Shown here in pieces: positions 49,882-59,060 of a stretch of DNA of 64,000 nt. The number at the start of each line of letters is the position of its first letter. Position 1 is the stretch's first letter. Under the pieces are notes generated by a model that was given only the letters and a program-made list of their open reading frames with translations, did no database searches and was not told where the DNA came from. Origin of the DNA: Pyrofollis japonicus (GTDB lineage Archaea; Thermoproteota; Thermoprotei_A; Sulfolobales; Pyrodictiaceae); assembly GCF_033097485.1 (NCBI RefSeq), contig NZ_AP028634.1, forward strand, positions 62,001 to 126,000, written 5' to 3'. The position numbers and the translations under genes are program-made.

Positions 49882-50526
49882 TTGGCAGAGACTAATAGGT
49901 TTAGTAGCAGGCTAGGAATGGTTGCATGCATACAAGCCGTCAGCGCAATGGTTGCCCTCACCGGGAAGCTCATCGAGGCGAGCTCGCCAGCAATCTTCGG
50001 GCGCTTCGCCCTCAGCTTCGCCTACTTCCTCCTACTCGTAGCCGGCCTCGGCTACGTCTTCTCCGGGGCAGTACTGGCAGGCATGAGGCGCCACGACCCA
50101 CGAGCAGGGACCGCTGGCACAGCCTTCACCATTGGGGCAGGGCTTGCCTCTTTCGGCTTCCTCCTAGAACTACTAGCAGTCATAGCAAACAGTACTCTCA
50201 CCTTTAAGGCAGGACTCCTCTTCCTATACATCGCCGCCCCGCTCCTCGTAGCAGCCACGGCCCTTGCGGGACTCGTGTTCCTCGACGAGGCCGACCGCGC
50301 CAGGGACAGGGCAGCATGGGGTGCCTCAATACTTTACACCGTGTCCCCTGTCCTCGCAGTATTCATGAACGGCGTTGGCTGGGTCCTCGCAGCAATAGTG
50401 GCAACAGTAATCATCTGTATAGAGGCCCGCGGCGTACCCGAGACAGAGAGAATAACCAGGACGATAACAAGGCAAGTAGAAAGGATAAGAGAGCCGGAGA
50501 GCCAGGGAGAAGAAAAAGAAGCCTAA
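49882..50526 (+). CDS. Unknown membrane protein, six helices
   Basis: 214 aa, TTG start. Six hydrophobic helices in three pairs (for example ALSFAYFLLLVAGLGYVF, TLTFKAGLLFLYIAAPLLVA, and a WVLAAIVATVIICIEA end), with a charged cytoplasmic tail (RITRTITRQVERIREPESQG). I recognise no named family; the layout resembles archaeal DUF-type integral membrane proteins. It precedes the gamma-glutamyltransferase gene by 69 bases on the same strand, a possible operon. Confidence 0.55.
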   Translation: MAETNRFSSRLGMVACIQAVSAMVALTGKLIEASSPAIFGRFALSFAYFLLLVAGLGYVFSGAVLAGMRRHDPRAGTAGTAFTIGAGLASFGFLLELLAVIANSTLTFKAGLLFLYIAAPLLVAATALAGLVFLDEADRARDRAAWGASILYTVSPVLAVFMNGVGWVLAAIVATVIICIEARGVPETERITRTITRQVERIREPESQGEEKEA

Positions 50527-50595
50527 GTACCCCTCCATGCCTATTTTCATTGATTCGTAGAACTCGCTCCTCTTTTCTTTTCCAGAACCCCTTCT

Positions 50596-52209
50596 TTGAG
50601 CCTCCAGGGCGCAAGCAGTGCTGCTTATAGGGCCGTCGTTGACCCCCTTGTACATTGGTGCGGGCTTAGCGTGGGACAAGTACCTTTAGCCAGATGTGCC
50701 TCCGGGGAGGCAGTAGTCGCGGCAGAACACCCATTGGCTGCCTTGGCCGGTGTACGCGTCCTCGAGGAGGGCGGAAACGCTGCCGACGCGGCAGTCGCCG
50801 TCGGCTTTGTTCTTAGCGTTGCTCTTCCCCATCTTGGCGGGCTTGGAGGCGACTTCTTCGCACTCATTAGGCTCGGCAGCGGCGAAACATTGTTCATTGA
50901 CGGCTCTGGCCCTGCGCCGAGAGGGCTCAGCCGCGACCTCCTGGCTTCCCGCGGCTACGACTCGATGCCGCTCCGCGGTCCTCTCGCCGTAAACGTCCCT
51001 GGAATGGTTGACGGGCTACGCTTGCTATGGGAGAGGCTCGGAAGCCTAGAGTGGAGCAGGCTCATAGAGCCAGCGGCAAGGATCGCGGAGAACGGGTTCG
51101 GGGCCCCGCCGAGCCTAGGCAGGAGCCTAGAAGCATTGTGCAGCGAAGCCGAGGACCCCGGGCTCCGGGAAACATTCTGCAAGCAGTACCGCGGATGGGG
51201 GTCCTGGCTCAGGTTCCCAGGCCTAGCCAGGGCACTGAAAGAGGTAGCGAGGGATCCGAGGAGCTTCTACGAGGGAGACATAGCTGAGAAAATATCGAAC
51301 TACATCGAGGAGAGAGGCGGAGTACTAAGCCCCGAAGACTTGGCAAGCTACCGCGCAGAGGAGGGAAGACCCCTAGAGACCAGCTACCGCGGGGCAAGGC
51401 TCTACGAGATGCCCCCGCCGACGCAGGGGATAACGACGCTGCACATAATGAAGCTCTTAGAAGCCATAGAGCTGTCCAGAGTTGACCCCCTCGGCCCCGA
51501 GAGGATTAGAGCCCACCTCGAAGCCTATGTCCCAGCCTACTGGGCCAGGGACACCTACGTCACAGATCCGCGCTACATGAGGATCCCAGTGGAGGAGCTC
51601 CTATCAAGCAAGTTCATAGAGGATCTCAGAAGGAGGCGAGGCCTCAGCGTAGAAGAGCCGAGGAAGCCCAGCGGAGACACAACATTCTACGTGGTAGCAG
51701 ACAGCGAGGGCAACATAGTAGCGGGAATCCAGAGCCTCTTCCACCCCTTCGGCTCCCTAGTAGTAGAGCCAACCTACCAGATACCGCTAAACAATAGGGC
51801 GAGCAGCTTCAGCCTAGACCCAAGCCACGCAAACACACTAGAGCCCGGGAAGAAGACAATGCACACACTCTCAGCACTCATCATAGACCGCGGCGAAGAA
51901 ACCTACGCATTAGGGCTCTCCGGGGGACACCCACGCCCACAGCTCCACAGCCTCCTCGCAACAAACCTGCTAGACTACGAGATGAACCCCCAACAAGCAC
52001 TCGACGCCCCGAGATTCGCATGGCCGCCCGGCACAAAGAAGCTAAGAGTCGAGAAAGGCTACAGAACAACAACCCTTTCAGGCTACACAGTCGAGGAGAC
52101 ACCCTACCCAAGCAGGCTAGGAGTAGCATCAATACTGCTAGAGAAAAACGGCAAACACGCAGCGTGCAGCGACGCGAGGGGAGACGGAACAGCACTAGCA
52201 AAAATCTGA
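50596..52209 (+). CDS. ggt: Gamma-glutamyltransferase
   Basis: 537 aa from the TTG at 50596; a GTG at 50671 would start nearer the conserved core. Recognisable are AAEHPLAALAGVRVLEEGGN and AADAAVAVGFVLSVALPHLG of the large subunit, VPGMVDGLRLLWERLG, and the maturation site with the nucleophilic Thr in SGDTTFYVVADSEGN (near residue 361), followed by GIQSLFHPFGS. The family transfers the gamma-glutamyl group of glutathione or its analogues, or hydrolyses it, after self-cleavage before that Thr. Hyperthermophilic archaea lack glutathione, so the natural substrate is open. Confidence 0.9.
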   Translation: MSLQGASSAAYRAVVDPLVHWCGLSVGQVPLARCASGEAVVAAEHPLAALAGVRVLEEGGNAADAAVAVGFVLSVALPHLGGLGGDFFALIRLGSGETLFIDGSGPAPRGLSRDLLASRGYDSMPLRGPLAVNVPGMVDGLRLLWERLGSLEWSRLIEPAARIAENGFGAPPSLGRSLEALCSEAEDPGLRETFCKQYRGWGSWLRFPGLARALKEVARDPRSFYEGDIAEKISNYIEERGGVLSPEDLASYRAEEGRPLETSYRGARLYEMPPPTQGITTLHIMKLLEAIELSRVDPLGPERIRAHLEAYVPAYWARDTYVTDPRYMRIPVEELLSSKFIEDLRRRRGLSVEEPRKPSGDTTFYVVADSEGNIVAGIQSLFHPFGSLVVEPTYQIPLNNRASSFSLDPSHANTLEPGKKTMHTLSALIIDRGEETYALGLSGGHPRPQLHSLLATNLLDYEMNPQQALDAPRFAWPPGTKKLRVEKGYRTTTLSGYTVEETPYPSRLGVASILLEKNGKHAACSDARGDGTALAKI

Positions 52210-52294
52210 AATCCTTGACACCCTTCCAAAGCCAAAAGCAATACCCTCTAGGCTCCTCCTAAGAATACGTGGAACCCGGCTACGCGGTGCTACC

Positions 52295-53371
52295 ATGCCT
52301 CGAAAGAGCAGCGTAACAATAAGGGACCTACTGCTCGTCTCGTGCCACGATTTCCGGCTAGAAAGGAGTGTTTTCGAGCGCTGGAAGGGATGGGTTTACA
52401 AGGTCCTCGTGCCTACTCTCAAGAAGTACCAGATGATCCACCTCACATACCTTCACCCAATCGGCATAGACTACTTGTACGCTAAGATAACCGACCCCGA
52501 GAAATGGAGAATGATACGAGACAAGTACTTCTCCGCTGACACAAGATACATTAAAGACCTTCACAGTATACCCGTCCACCGCTACCTAGGCAAACTATAC
52601 TTGTTCGGAGATAAGACAGCCGGAGCCCTCTACTACGCGCCCAGAGAGCTTAAAGACGAAATAGCAGCACGCCTAGACACGTTCTACGACGAAGTCCACG
52701 AAGCCAGAGTCTACCCGGTCATGAACTGCCTCGGCAAACTATACCCAGAAGCAACCATAGAGGACGCCGAAGACCTTGGAGCCCGCATGCTAACAACGCT
52801 GAAAAACATACCCCCATATCGTAGCAGAAACAGATTCCTCGACTACATGCTCATAGCATCACTTGAAGTAAACCCAACCATAACGCTCAAAGAGCTACGC
52901 AAACTCATATACCCCGTCAGAGCACGAATAGAAAAACAGCTCAAAGACAGTGCAGAGCTAAGCATCAAATACGTCCTCAGACACTACCACGCACTAAGCA
53001 AGAAACACGTACTCGGAAGAATCTTCATAGTCAGCCAAAACGTAAGCCTCTATCCAGTACTTGAAGTCTCCAAAGAAGCGTTAAAGACACTCTACGGATT
53101 AGCAACAATAACGTTAGGATCAACATCAATAATAGTCTACGACGACTACGCTCTCGGGTCAATTGCACCCAAAACACTCAATGAATTCGGAGAATTAATT
53201 ATGCCTATTAACAACTATATAGAAAGCGTTAAAATTGTGGTAGCCTGGATAAGAGCACCAATACCTTTTGAGATGTACAACCCAATTACAGACGAATGGA
53301 ACCTAGAAAGACCAGCAATAGAGAACCTAATAAAGTTAGTCAAAAAATACAGATTAGCTAGAACAAGCTGA
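52295..53371 (+). CDS. Conserved-looking archaeal protein, unknown function
   Basis: 358 aa, ATG start. Mixed alpha/beta throughout with many charged and aromatic residues; internal similarity between the regions ending GKLYLFGDKTAGALYY and GRIFIVSQNVSLYPVL suggests two related domains, each followed by a helix with a Leu-Lys-rich pattern. No named domain recognised. Codon use is more A-rich than its neighbours towards the 3' end. Starts 85 bases after the gamma-glutamyltransferase gene. Confidence 0.55.
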   Translation: MPRKSSVTIRDLLLVSCHDFRLERSVFERWKGWVYKVLVPTLKKYQMIHLTYLHPIGIDYLYAKITDPEKWRMIRDKYFSADTRYIKDLHSIPVHRYLGKLYLFGDKTAGALYYAPRELKDEIAARLDTFYDEVHEARVYPVMNCLGKLYPEATIEDAEDLGARMLTTLKNIPPYRSRNRFLDYMLIASLEVNPTITLKELRKLIYPVRARIEKQLKDSAELSIKYVLRHYHALSKKHVLGRIFIVSQNVSLYPVLEVSKEALKTLYGLATITLGSTSIIVYDDYALGSIAPKTLNEFGELIMPINNYIESVKIVVAWIRAPIPFEMYNPITDEWNLERPAIENLIKLVKKYRLARTS

Positions 53372-53709
53372 CCTTAAATATTAGATCGGCCCACCGTATC
53401 CTTTCTTCACTTCAAGTATTTGTACCAGACCGGTTGCTAAGGATAGGTAGGGTGCTATCTTTATCAAGATCTTCTTCTTGTTCACCTTCTTTGCCACGTG
53501 TCTCCACCTCCGAGCACTTTGTTCCTCGTGCTGCTTGTACGTCGCAGTGGTTTCTTATCTGGGCTTGTTCCGATTCGGAACATAGTAAAGCGACTAGACT
53601 CTGGTACCCCTGCTTGTCTCTGCACATTGAACTGTTCCGATTCATTCACCGGAAAAGCCGCTAACTGACTTACCTGGTTTGTCGGCTTGTGTATTACCTG
53701 GGACTTTCG
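53372..53709. other. Intergenic region with a palindrome
   Basis: About 340 bases with no convincing gene. The perfect 15-base palindrome GTTCCGA-T-TCGGAAC lies at 53567-53581 and a ten-base copy of its left part (GTTCCGATTC) recurs at 53634-53643. The small gene at 53710 starts about 65 bases later, so a control role is possible. Confidence 0.35.
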
Positions 53710-53961
53710 ATGGTTTACGTGGATCGTCTTAGAAGGATTGCTCCAGGTCTTTTTGCTGCTCTTAACTCTTTGGCTAAGCAGAGGATAGGAGTTGGTCTCG
53801 AATCCCTCTCTAGGGATGAGTTCGTAAGGCTTGTTGAGGAGTTTTTGCCTGGTCGTTCACGTATCCTGGCGAATATCGTGTATGGGGACCAGGTAAACGT
53901 GTTGCCGGGGTCGTTGGGTGCTCAGTCGCTTATCGGGGATGGAGGGTTAATGCTTCTCTAG
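53710..53961 (+). CDS. Hypothetical small protein, about 83 aa
   Basis: ATG at 53710 (the open frame begins at 53689). Sequence has a basic start (VYVDRLRRIAPGLFAALNSL), a central acidic helix (LSRDEFVRLVEEFLPG) and a Gly/Leu-rich end. Amino-acid composition looks protein-like, but there is no family match and the ribosome site is weak. Placed between the palindrome region and a convergent gene. Confidence 0.4.
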   Translation: MVYVDRLRRIAPGLFAALNSLAKQRIGVGLESLSRDEFVRLVEEFLPGRSRILANIVYGDQVNVLPGSLGAQSLIGDGGLMLL

Positions 53962-53996
53962 AGGCGCGGAGATGCGGAGAAATAGGTGGCTGCTGG

Positions 53997-54377
53997 CTAT
54001 CTGCTTAGCAGCTTCCGGATCAAGAGCGCTAATAGTATCCATAGCATGCCGGTAAACAATAGGCTATAGACTAGGCTTACTAGAAGCCGTTTCCACGCAG
54101 ATTCTCCCTCAGAGCCCATGTCCACCCGGACCACGAGGCTGACTTCACGCATAGCTCCTGTCTCTTGGTCTCTCAGCACGCCGTTGCATTCATAGACATC
54201 GATGCCCCATAGCCCCTTCTCGGCAGCCCTGCAGACAAGGCCAGCGTTGGCTAACTCTTCTACGCGCTTGCGCTGAGCCTTGACGGCGTCTTCGAGCTTC
54301 TTATACTTGCATACCTTCTCGTAGACCTCGCCGCTATCGCTGTGTACGATGTAGCAGTATCGGAGGCTGTGGGCCAA
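53997..54377 (-). CDS. Hypothetical membrane-anchored protein, 126 aa
   Basis: TTG start. A soluble N-terminal domain (YCYIVHSDSGEVYEKVCKYK, then AQRKRVEELANAGLVCRA) with three cysteines, followed by a C-terminal hydrophobic helix (LLVSLVYSLLFTGMLWILLA) and a short basic tail. No family recognised. It lies just beyond the PRPP synthetase gene on the same strand, with about 110 bases between. Confidence 0.5.
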   Translation of the reverse strand: MAHSLRYCYIVHSDSGEVYEKVCKYKKLEDAVKAQRKRVEELANAGLVCRAAEKGLWGIDVYECNGVLRDQETGAMREVSLVVRVDMGSEGESAWKRLLVSLVYSLLFTGMLWILLALLIRKLLSR

Positions 54378-54487
54378 GCCCAGGGCACCTTTTCTGCATA
54401 AGAAGCCTTTTTGTCCCCGCCTTGCGCGGGTTGTTGAGAAAAACCATGCTTATTCTTAGCTCTGTATACGTGGATACTCTATGAGTG

Positions 54488-55426
54488 CTACTGCTGCTCT
54501 GCTTCGTAGCCGTGTAGCCTCTCTATGAGCCCCTCGACACTCCTGGCTAGCAGCGGGCCTACGTCTAGCTCCTCTGCCTTGCTCCAGCGCGGCTTGACCG
54601 TGTTGGTGCAGTATAGTTTCTCTAGGCCGCTCTCCTCTAGCTTCTCTACAGCGTTGCCTACTAGGAGGCAGTGGGTTATTGCCGCATAGACCCTGGTTGC
54701 GCCCTGGTCTAGGAGCAGCTTGGCGGCCTTGGCTAGTGTTCCCCCGGTGCTCACAATATCGTCCACGATGATTATTGTGGCGCCTTTGGCGTCCAGCTTC
54801 TTCGGCTTCATCGTTATTTCTCCAGTGACTCTGTCACGGTGCTTCTCCAGGTGGTCGAAGGGCAGTCCCAGCTTCTCTCCAAGGGACTTGGCGCGGGGGA
54901 GCGCGCCCTTGTCGGGGGCGATTACGTAGGCTAGCTCGGCTTCCTCGACGACTGGTCGGAGAGCCTCCGCGAACACGGGGGATGGGTCAATATTTGCCGC
55001 GGGGCCGGGGAACCACTCGAGGCTATACTGCTTATGGATATCGATTGTCGCTAGGGCCTCTGCGCCGGCTGAGGCGAGTGCGCGGAGCACTGCGCGTATG
55101 CTTATCGGCTCGCCTCGCAGGAAGCGACGATCCTGCCTACTATAGGCGAGATACAGCGGCGCAGCGACGACGCTGGCGGCGCCTAGGCCCCGGAGCGCCT
55201 CTATGAGTAGCATTCCCTCAACTATCCTCGTGCTAGGCTCGGGGAACCCGGTGAAGACCGCGACCCCTACACCCTCGGGGGCCCCCGCTACGCGGACATA
55301 GGCCTCGCCGTCGGGGAACTGCTTCCACGAAGCCTCGACGAGGTCTGCGCCAATGGTTTTCGCAGCGCTTCTCGCCGCTTCGCACGCGTAGCCCAGGCAG
55401 GCGAAGAAGAGACTTGGCCTAGTCAT
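54488..55426 (-). CDS. prs: Ribose-phosphate pyrophosphokinase (PRPP synthetase)
   Basis: 312 aa, ATG start. Family motifs: SWKQFPDGEAYVRV, YSRQDRRFLRGEPISIRAVL, the ATIDIHKQYSLEWFPG metal/ATP region, and the PRPP-binding loop TIIIVDDIVSTGGTLAKAA near residue 220. It makes PRPP from ribose-5-phosphate and ATP for nucleotide and histidine synthesis. Length and order are normal. Confidence 0.95.
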   Translation of the reverse strand: MTRPSLFFACLGYACEAARSAAKTIGADLVEASWKQFPDGEAYVRVAGAPEGVGVAVFTGFPEPSTRIVEGMLLIEALRGLGAASVVAAPLYLAYSRQDRRFLRGEPISIRAVLRALASAGAEALATIDIHKQYSLEWFPGPAANIDPSPVFAEALRPVVEEAELAYVIAPDKGALPRAKSLGEKLGLPFDHLEKHRDRVTGEITMKPKKLDAKGATIIIVDDIVSTGGTLAKAAKLLLDQGATRVYAAITHCLLVGNAVEKLEESGLEKLYCTNTVKPRWSKAEELDVGPLLARSVEGLIERLHGYEAEQQ

Positions 55427-55473
55427 GTCTGCTTAGCCCCAGTTATCCCGGGGCAGAGGCTCGGGAGGAGAAA

Positions 55474-56166
55474 TTAGTACGTGTCCCATATCGTGCCAAA
55501 CTCTTCCCGGAACCCCTCTTCAAGGAAGGGTGCTGGCACCAAGTAGTAGCCAAGGCTCTTGGCAGGAATGAGTACACCCGCAGCCATCATCGCGTTGAAC
55601 GAGTCGCTTATCATGCCGTCAACCTCTAGCCTCCTCCAAGGCGATAGCACCGGGTAGGCGAAGCCACCGTAGCTCCCACGGTAGAGCTTATCGTAGACAG
55701 CCTTGTGGAGAGCCTCCTCCCCCACCGCTATGCTTCCCCGAGGCGTAAGCCTCTTAGCCGAACCATTCTCAGCCATCTCCGCCACAACGCCCAGTATGTC
55801 GCCCACACTCTTTCTCCTAGAGCCCCTCATGTGGCTAAGCTCCCTCACCGCCAATCGGTGAAGAGCCTCCCTGACGACACCGTAGTAGCGCTCCTCAAGG
55901 CCAGCTATCCTCTCCCGGCACGCCTCCCCGCCAACGCCGCCGAGCTCGGCGAAGACGAGCCCAGCAGCCCTCACAGCCCTCTCCCTATCATCCTCCTCGA
56001 CCCGGAACACCCTCCCGAGGTAATCAAGCAGCTCCCCTGGAGCATCCTCTCCAACACCCTTGCCGAGAACACAGAGAGCAGCACCATACACGAGGCCAGC
56101 ATAGAACCCATAGACAGCGCCAACACTACCACTATTAGCCTCAAGAAACTCGGCCAAACAACTCAA
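55474..56166 (-). CDS. Hypothetical helical protein, 230 aa
   Basis: TTG start. N-terminal hydrophobic segment with a Cys (GAVYGFYAGLVYGAALCVLG), then a long region of charged helices (LEERYYGVVREALHRLAVRE) with conserved-looking Arg-Lys-Ser stretch, and a C-terminal part that reads like a small beta domain (GGFAYPVLSPWRRLEVDG). No family recognised. It lies upstream of prs on the same strand (47 bases), so the two may be co-transcribed. Confidence 0.5.
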   Translation of the reverse strand: MSCLAEFLEANSGSVGAVYGFYAGLVYGAALCVLGKGVGEDAPGELLDYLGRVFRVEEDDRERAVRAAGLVFAELGGVGGEACRERIAGLEERYYGVVREALHRLAVRELSHMRGSRRKSVGDILGVVAEMAENGSAKRLTPRGSIAVGEEALHKAVYDKLYRGSYGGFAYPVLSPWRRLEVDGMISDSFNAMMAAGVLIPAKSLGYYLVPAPFLEEGFREEFGTIWDTY

Positions 56167-56682
56167 GACTCAGACCCACCACTCATGCCAAGTACTAGTT
56201 GCAGGAGACGGGTTTATCACTACACCGGAAACAATGAAAAGACAGCCATAAAGCCCTGGCTCCGCCACCAAGGAGCTAAAAAGGCTCCAAAGAAACAATA
56301 ACAGTGAACGGAGCCTCGCCGAGCGCAAGCCCTCAGCGTGATGAGGGGAGGCCCCTGGCCCCCCTATCCGAGCCCCTCCGAGCGCTGTGACGAGCAGGCT
56401 AGGCCCTGACACCCTTCGACTCACTCGTAGATTAGCTCTTATCTCTAAGATTAAGTGGGTCTGTATTAGGCTATTTTAGTCGTACATTGGTGCTGGTATG
56501 TTATCATTGCTCGGCAACAATATTGGTACCTCGAGGAACGCTTAATCTCTCAGAAGTTACTTTCATATGTGTCAAATACGTTGAATCATATGATGGATAT
56601 AAATGACGATAATCCATTTATGTTTTCGGTAACAATGAGTCCAACTGTTATCTATAAATGATTGTCTACAAAGTAATAAGAG
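56167..56682. other. Intergenic region, GC-rich then AT-rich
   Basis: 516 bases with no convincing gene. The first part is GC-rich and holds a weak C/D-box-like arrangement (GTGATGA at 56338, CTGA at 56406). From about 56440 the composition turns strongly AT-rich towards the secreted-protein gene at 56683, and the TATA-like element at 56651 serves that gene. Confidence 0.4.
56651..56660 (+). promoter_or_regulatory. TATA-like element for the AT-rich secreted protein
   Basis: TCTATAAATG lies about 28 bases before the GTG at 56683, the expected distance for a leaderless or short-leader transcript. Confidence 0.45.
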
Positions 56683-57945
56683 GTGAATTCATTGATAAAT
56701 AAAACAAGGAATATTTCTTTAGTATTAGTTTTTGTTTTAATAGTGTTTAGTATAGTTATTTATAAATTATATAATAAAAATCATGAGTTCGTAGAAATTA
56801 AGACCATTGTTTCTATTAGATCGCCAAGCCCTCGGGGACTTTTAGCCTATCCTCCGCCTGGTTGTGGCAATTTAGTCGCTTTAAGAGTTGTAGGGGTTGA
56901 TGAAAGGCTCCACATAGTTGTAGTAAATGTCTCTTCAAAAAGCATTGTTGGCAATGGTATTTCGGCTTATAGGGTTGGAGACTGGTATAGGGGGTTTATG
57001 ATCTGTAATGGTACGGTTTTTGAACTCATCAATCGGAAGCATACGACTATTATTTACCAGTCATATAGTATCAGAGACGGGTCAGCACAGAGGATAATTG
57101 CTAGGGTTAGTGATTTCGATGTACCTTCTATGCTTATCGACAAACAGAGGATTATCCTTTTAGGTATCAATGGGGAGACTGAGCCTCCTCAGCCCGTGTT
57201 ACTAGTACTTGATGTTAACGGAACAGTTCTGGCTAAGTATATGCTGCCTTGGGATCTAAGAGAACTCGCAGATTTAGGAATTGATACGAGACTCTTCATG
57301 CTAAAGCCGAATCTCTATCTTGCGGCATTTGCACCCCGAGAGATCTGGAAGAGCAAGGGCCGTGGAAACCTCTATGTAGGCATTATTACCATTAATGACT
57401 CTCGTATCTCTGCTAGTAAATTGATGGTTCTTCCAGGCAAGCTCAGTGTTGCCAGTATAGACCACGCTCTCATCAATGGTGAGCTTCTTTACATTCTCTA
57501 TAGCGCCCCAGGAAAGCTCGAACCGGTGCCAGCAATCTATGTCTATAATGTTTCACGCGGTGGTAAGCCTATCGCGGTCTACTCTAATACATCCATAGAG
57601 ATACGCGGGGGCTTCCTAGTGCACATAGCTGGAGAAGTTTATGCAGTACTCTTATCTCCTCTCCTTGTATCAGTGGGGCTTGTCCCGGTACCAGTAGCAG
57701 CGGCAACGGCTATAATCGTTAAAGCTGGGCAAGGACTCCCAATAATTGACAAGACCCCTGTTAAGGCTGACAAGGGCTTTGTGGACTGGGAATATAATAG
57801 TTTAAATGTACCTCTTCGCGACCTTGATGGTAATGGAAAAGTAGATGTTCTTGCTATTGCATTCAGCGTTTTTAATGTAGGTGTGCCTGGTGAGCAGGGG
57901 CGTATATATCTCATCGACATAGAGCCCGTGACGCCTGTTGGCTAG
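56683..57945 (+). CDS. Secreted beta-repeat protein with EF-hand-like DxDGNGKxD loop
   Basis: 420 aa. GTG at 56683; a TTG at 56692 has GAGGTG six bases upstream and is the alternative start. N-terminal hydrophobic helix (LVLVFVLIVFSIVIYKLY) acts as signal or anchor. The rest is beta-type extracellular sequence, with DLDGNGKVDVLAIAF near the end, the calcium-binding loop typical of FG-GAP/integrin-like or dockerin-like repeats. AT-rich at the start and closer to genome-like codon use at the end. No complete named family recognised. Confidence 0.6.
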   Translation: MNSLINKTRNISLVLVFVLIVFSIVIYKLYNKNHEFVEIKTIVSIRSPSPRGLLAYPPPGCGNLVALRVVGVDERLHIVVVNVSSKSIVGNGISAYRVGDWYRGFMICNGTVFELINRKHTTIIYQSYSIRDGSAQRIIARVSDFDVPSMLIDKQRIILLGINGETEPPQPVLLVLDVNGTVLAKYMLPWDLRELADLGIDTRLFMLKPNLYLAAFAPREIWKSKGRGNLYVGIITINDSRISASKLMVLPGKLSVASIDHALINGELLYILYSAPGKLEPVPAIYVYNVSRGGKPIAVYSNTSIEIRGGFLVHIAGEVYAVLLSPLLVSVGLVPVPVAAATAIIVKAGQGLPIIDKTPVKADKGFVDWEYNSLNVPLRDLDGNGKVDVLAIAFSVFNVGVPGEQGRIYLIDIEPVTPVG

Positions 57946-57989
57946 GCTCTGCCCCTCATATGTCGATTAATGTGAGGCTTTTGGATACA

Positions 57990-58925
57990 TTACTCGTAGA
58001 TTAGCCTTGTTAGTGGTTCTAGGCCTGGGTGTTGTCTGTAGGCTGGTTTCTCTGCTTGGTCTTTTGTGGCTCGTTCTGCTAAGCATTTGATGATTGTCGC
58101 TGTTTGTGTCACAGCGTTGTCCCAGGGGTTTTTCTCGCCCTGTATCTTGTAGACCTTTATTCCTGCCTCGGTGATTGTTTTCGCGGCGTAGTCTATTCTC
58201 TTTCTTGGTAGGAGCGGCGAGTAGAATATCGCTACGGCTTTCGACGGGTATATGGCTGCGTGGACTAGCTGTTCGAGTCTCTCGTGGCGCTTGGGCTTGG
58301 CGTAGACCTCGTAGAACTTGTTCGCGGCGAAGAGTGCTGAGCCGTAGCTGTCCGCTATGCCTGCGAACACGTCTGCGTTCATCCATGCACATTTTCCTCC
58401 AATGCTTCCTAGTCTCGGCTCGTAGCCGAGTGCCTTGGCTATGAGTCCTAGTAGTACTACTTGCCTTGCTGCACCGACGCCCATTGGTGCATGGGGGTAC
58501 GTGGTCTCGATGACGTGGCTGCAGGCGCGCTGGGCGAGTGGTGAGCCGGGGGTGGTGAAGCATACTACTGGTACTTTTCTCGACAGGGCCTTCTCTGCGA
58601 GCTCTATGACTGTTCTCGTTCTCCCGCCGATGCTTATCGCTACCAGCGTGCAGCCTTTCTCGGCCAGGAACCTGGGCTTGTCAACCGCTACTGCGTCCAA
58701 TGGGTCTACTGCCTCTGCCCGTGGGCCGGCGAGGGCTGCGAGCGTTATTGCGGCAGCGTAGCTGTCCCCGGAGCCCGTTGCAGCGATGCAGTCAGCATCA
58801 CTTAGTACTGGTTCTACGCTCTTCTCGGAGACGTGTTCACGGAATATGTCGTGGATTGATTCTGCTTCTCTGCGGAGAAGCGTGTAGAGGGGCTGACTAG
58901 TATCGGTGCTCATGAGCGTTTGCAC
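57990..58925 (-). CDS. SIS-domain sugar-phosphate protein
   Basis: 311 aa; start at 58925, with an in-frame ATG at 58913 possible. It has the SIS fold that binds phosphosugars: ATGSGDSYAAAITLAAL (near residue 50) and LVAISIGGRTRTVIELAEKA (near 95), then MGVGAARQVVLLGLIAKALG. Single SIS proteins of this length in Crenarchaeota act as isomerases or regulators; phosphoglucose/phosphomannose isomerase is one option, but the key residues cannot be judged by eye. Divergent from the por operon. Confidence 0.75.
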   Translation of the reverse strand: MQTLMSTDTSQPLYTLLRREAESIHDIFREHVSEKSVEPVLSDADCIAATGSGDSYAAAITLAALAGPRAEAVDPLDAVAVDKPRFLAEKGCTLVAISIGGRTRTVIELAEKALSRKVPVVCFTTPGSPLAQRACSHVIETTYPHAPMGVGAARQVVLLGLIAKALGYEPRLGSIGGKCAWMNADVFAGIADSYGSALFAANKFYEVYAKPKRHERLEQLVHAAIYPSKAVAIFYSPLLPRKRIDYAAKTITEAGIKVYKIQGEKNPWDNAVTQTATIIKCLAERATKDQAEKPAYRQHPGLEPLTRLIYE

Positions 58926-59060
58926 CGTGTTAGGCTACTCGTCTTCGGAACAATTTTTATCTAGTCTCAAAGCCTCCATCTACTTGGTGCAAGCGTTTTT
59001 CAGAAACACAATGTATACACCCGATAACATTGGCTTAACCATCTGCCTGGGTGTTAGAAG

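Noticed and set aside
53434-53664. 76-residue plus-strand frame before the small gene
   Set aside because: Ser/Cys-rich composition, no family likeness, spans the palindrome.
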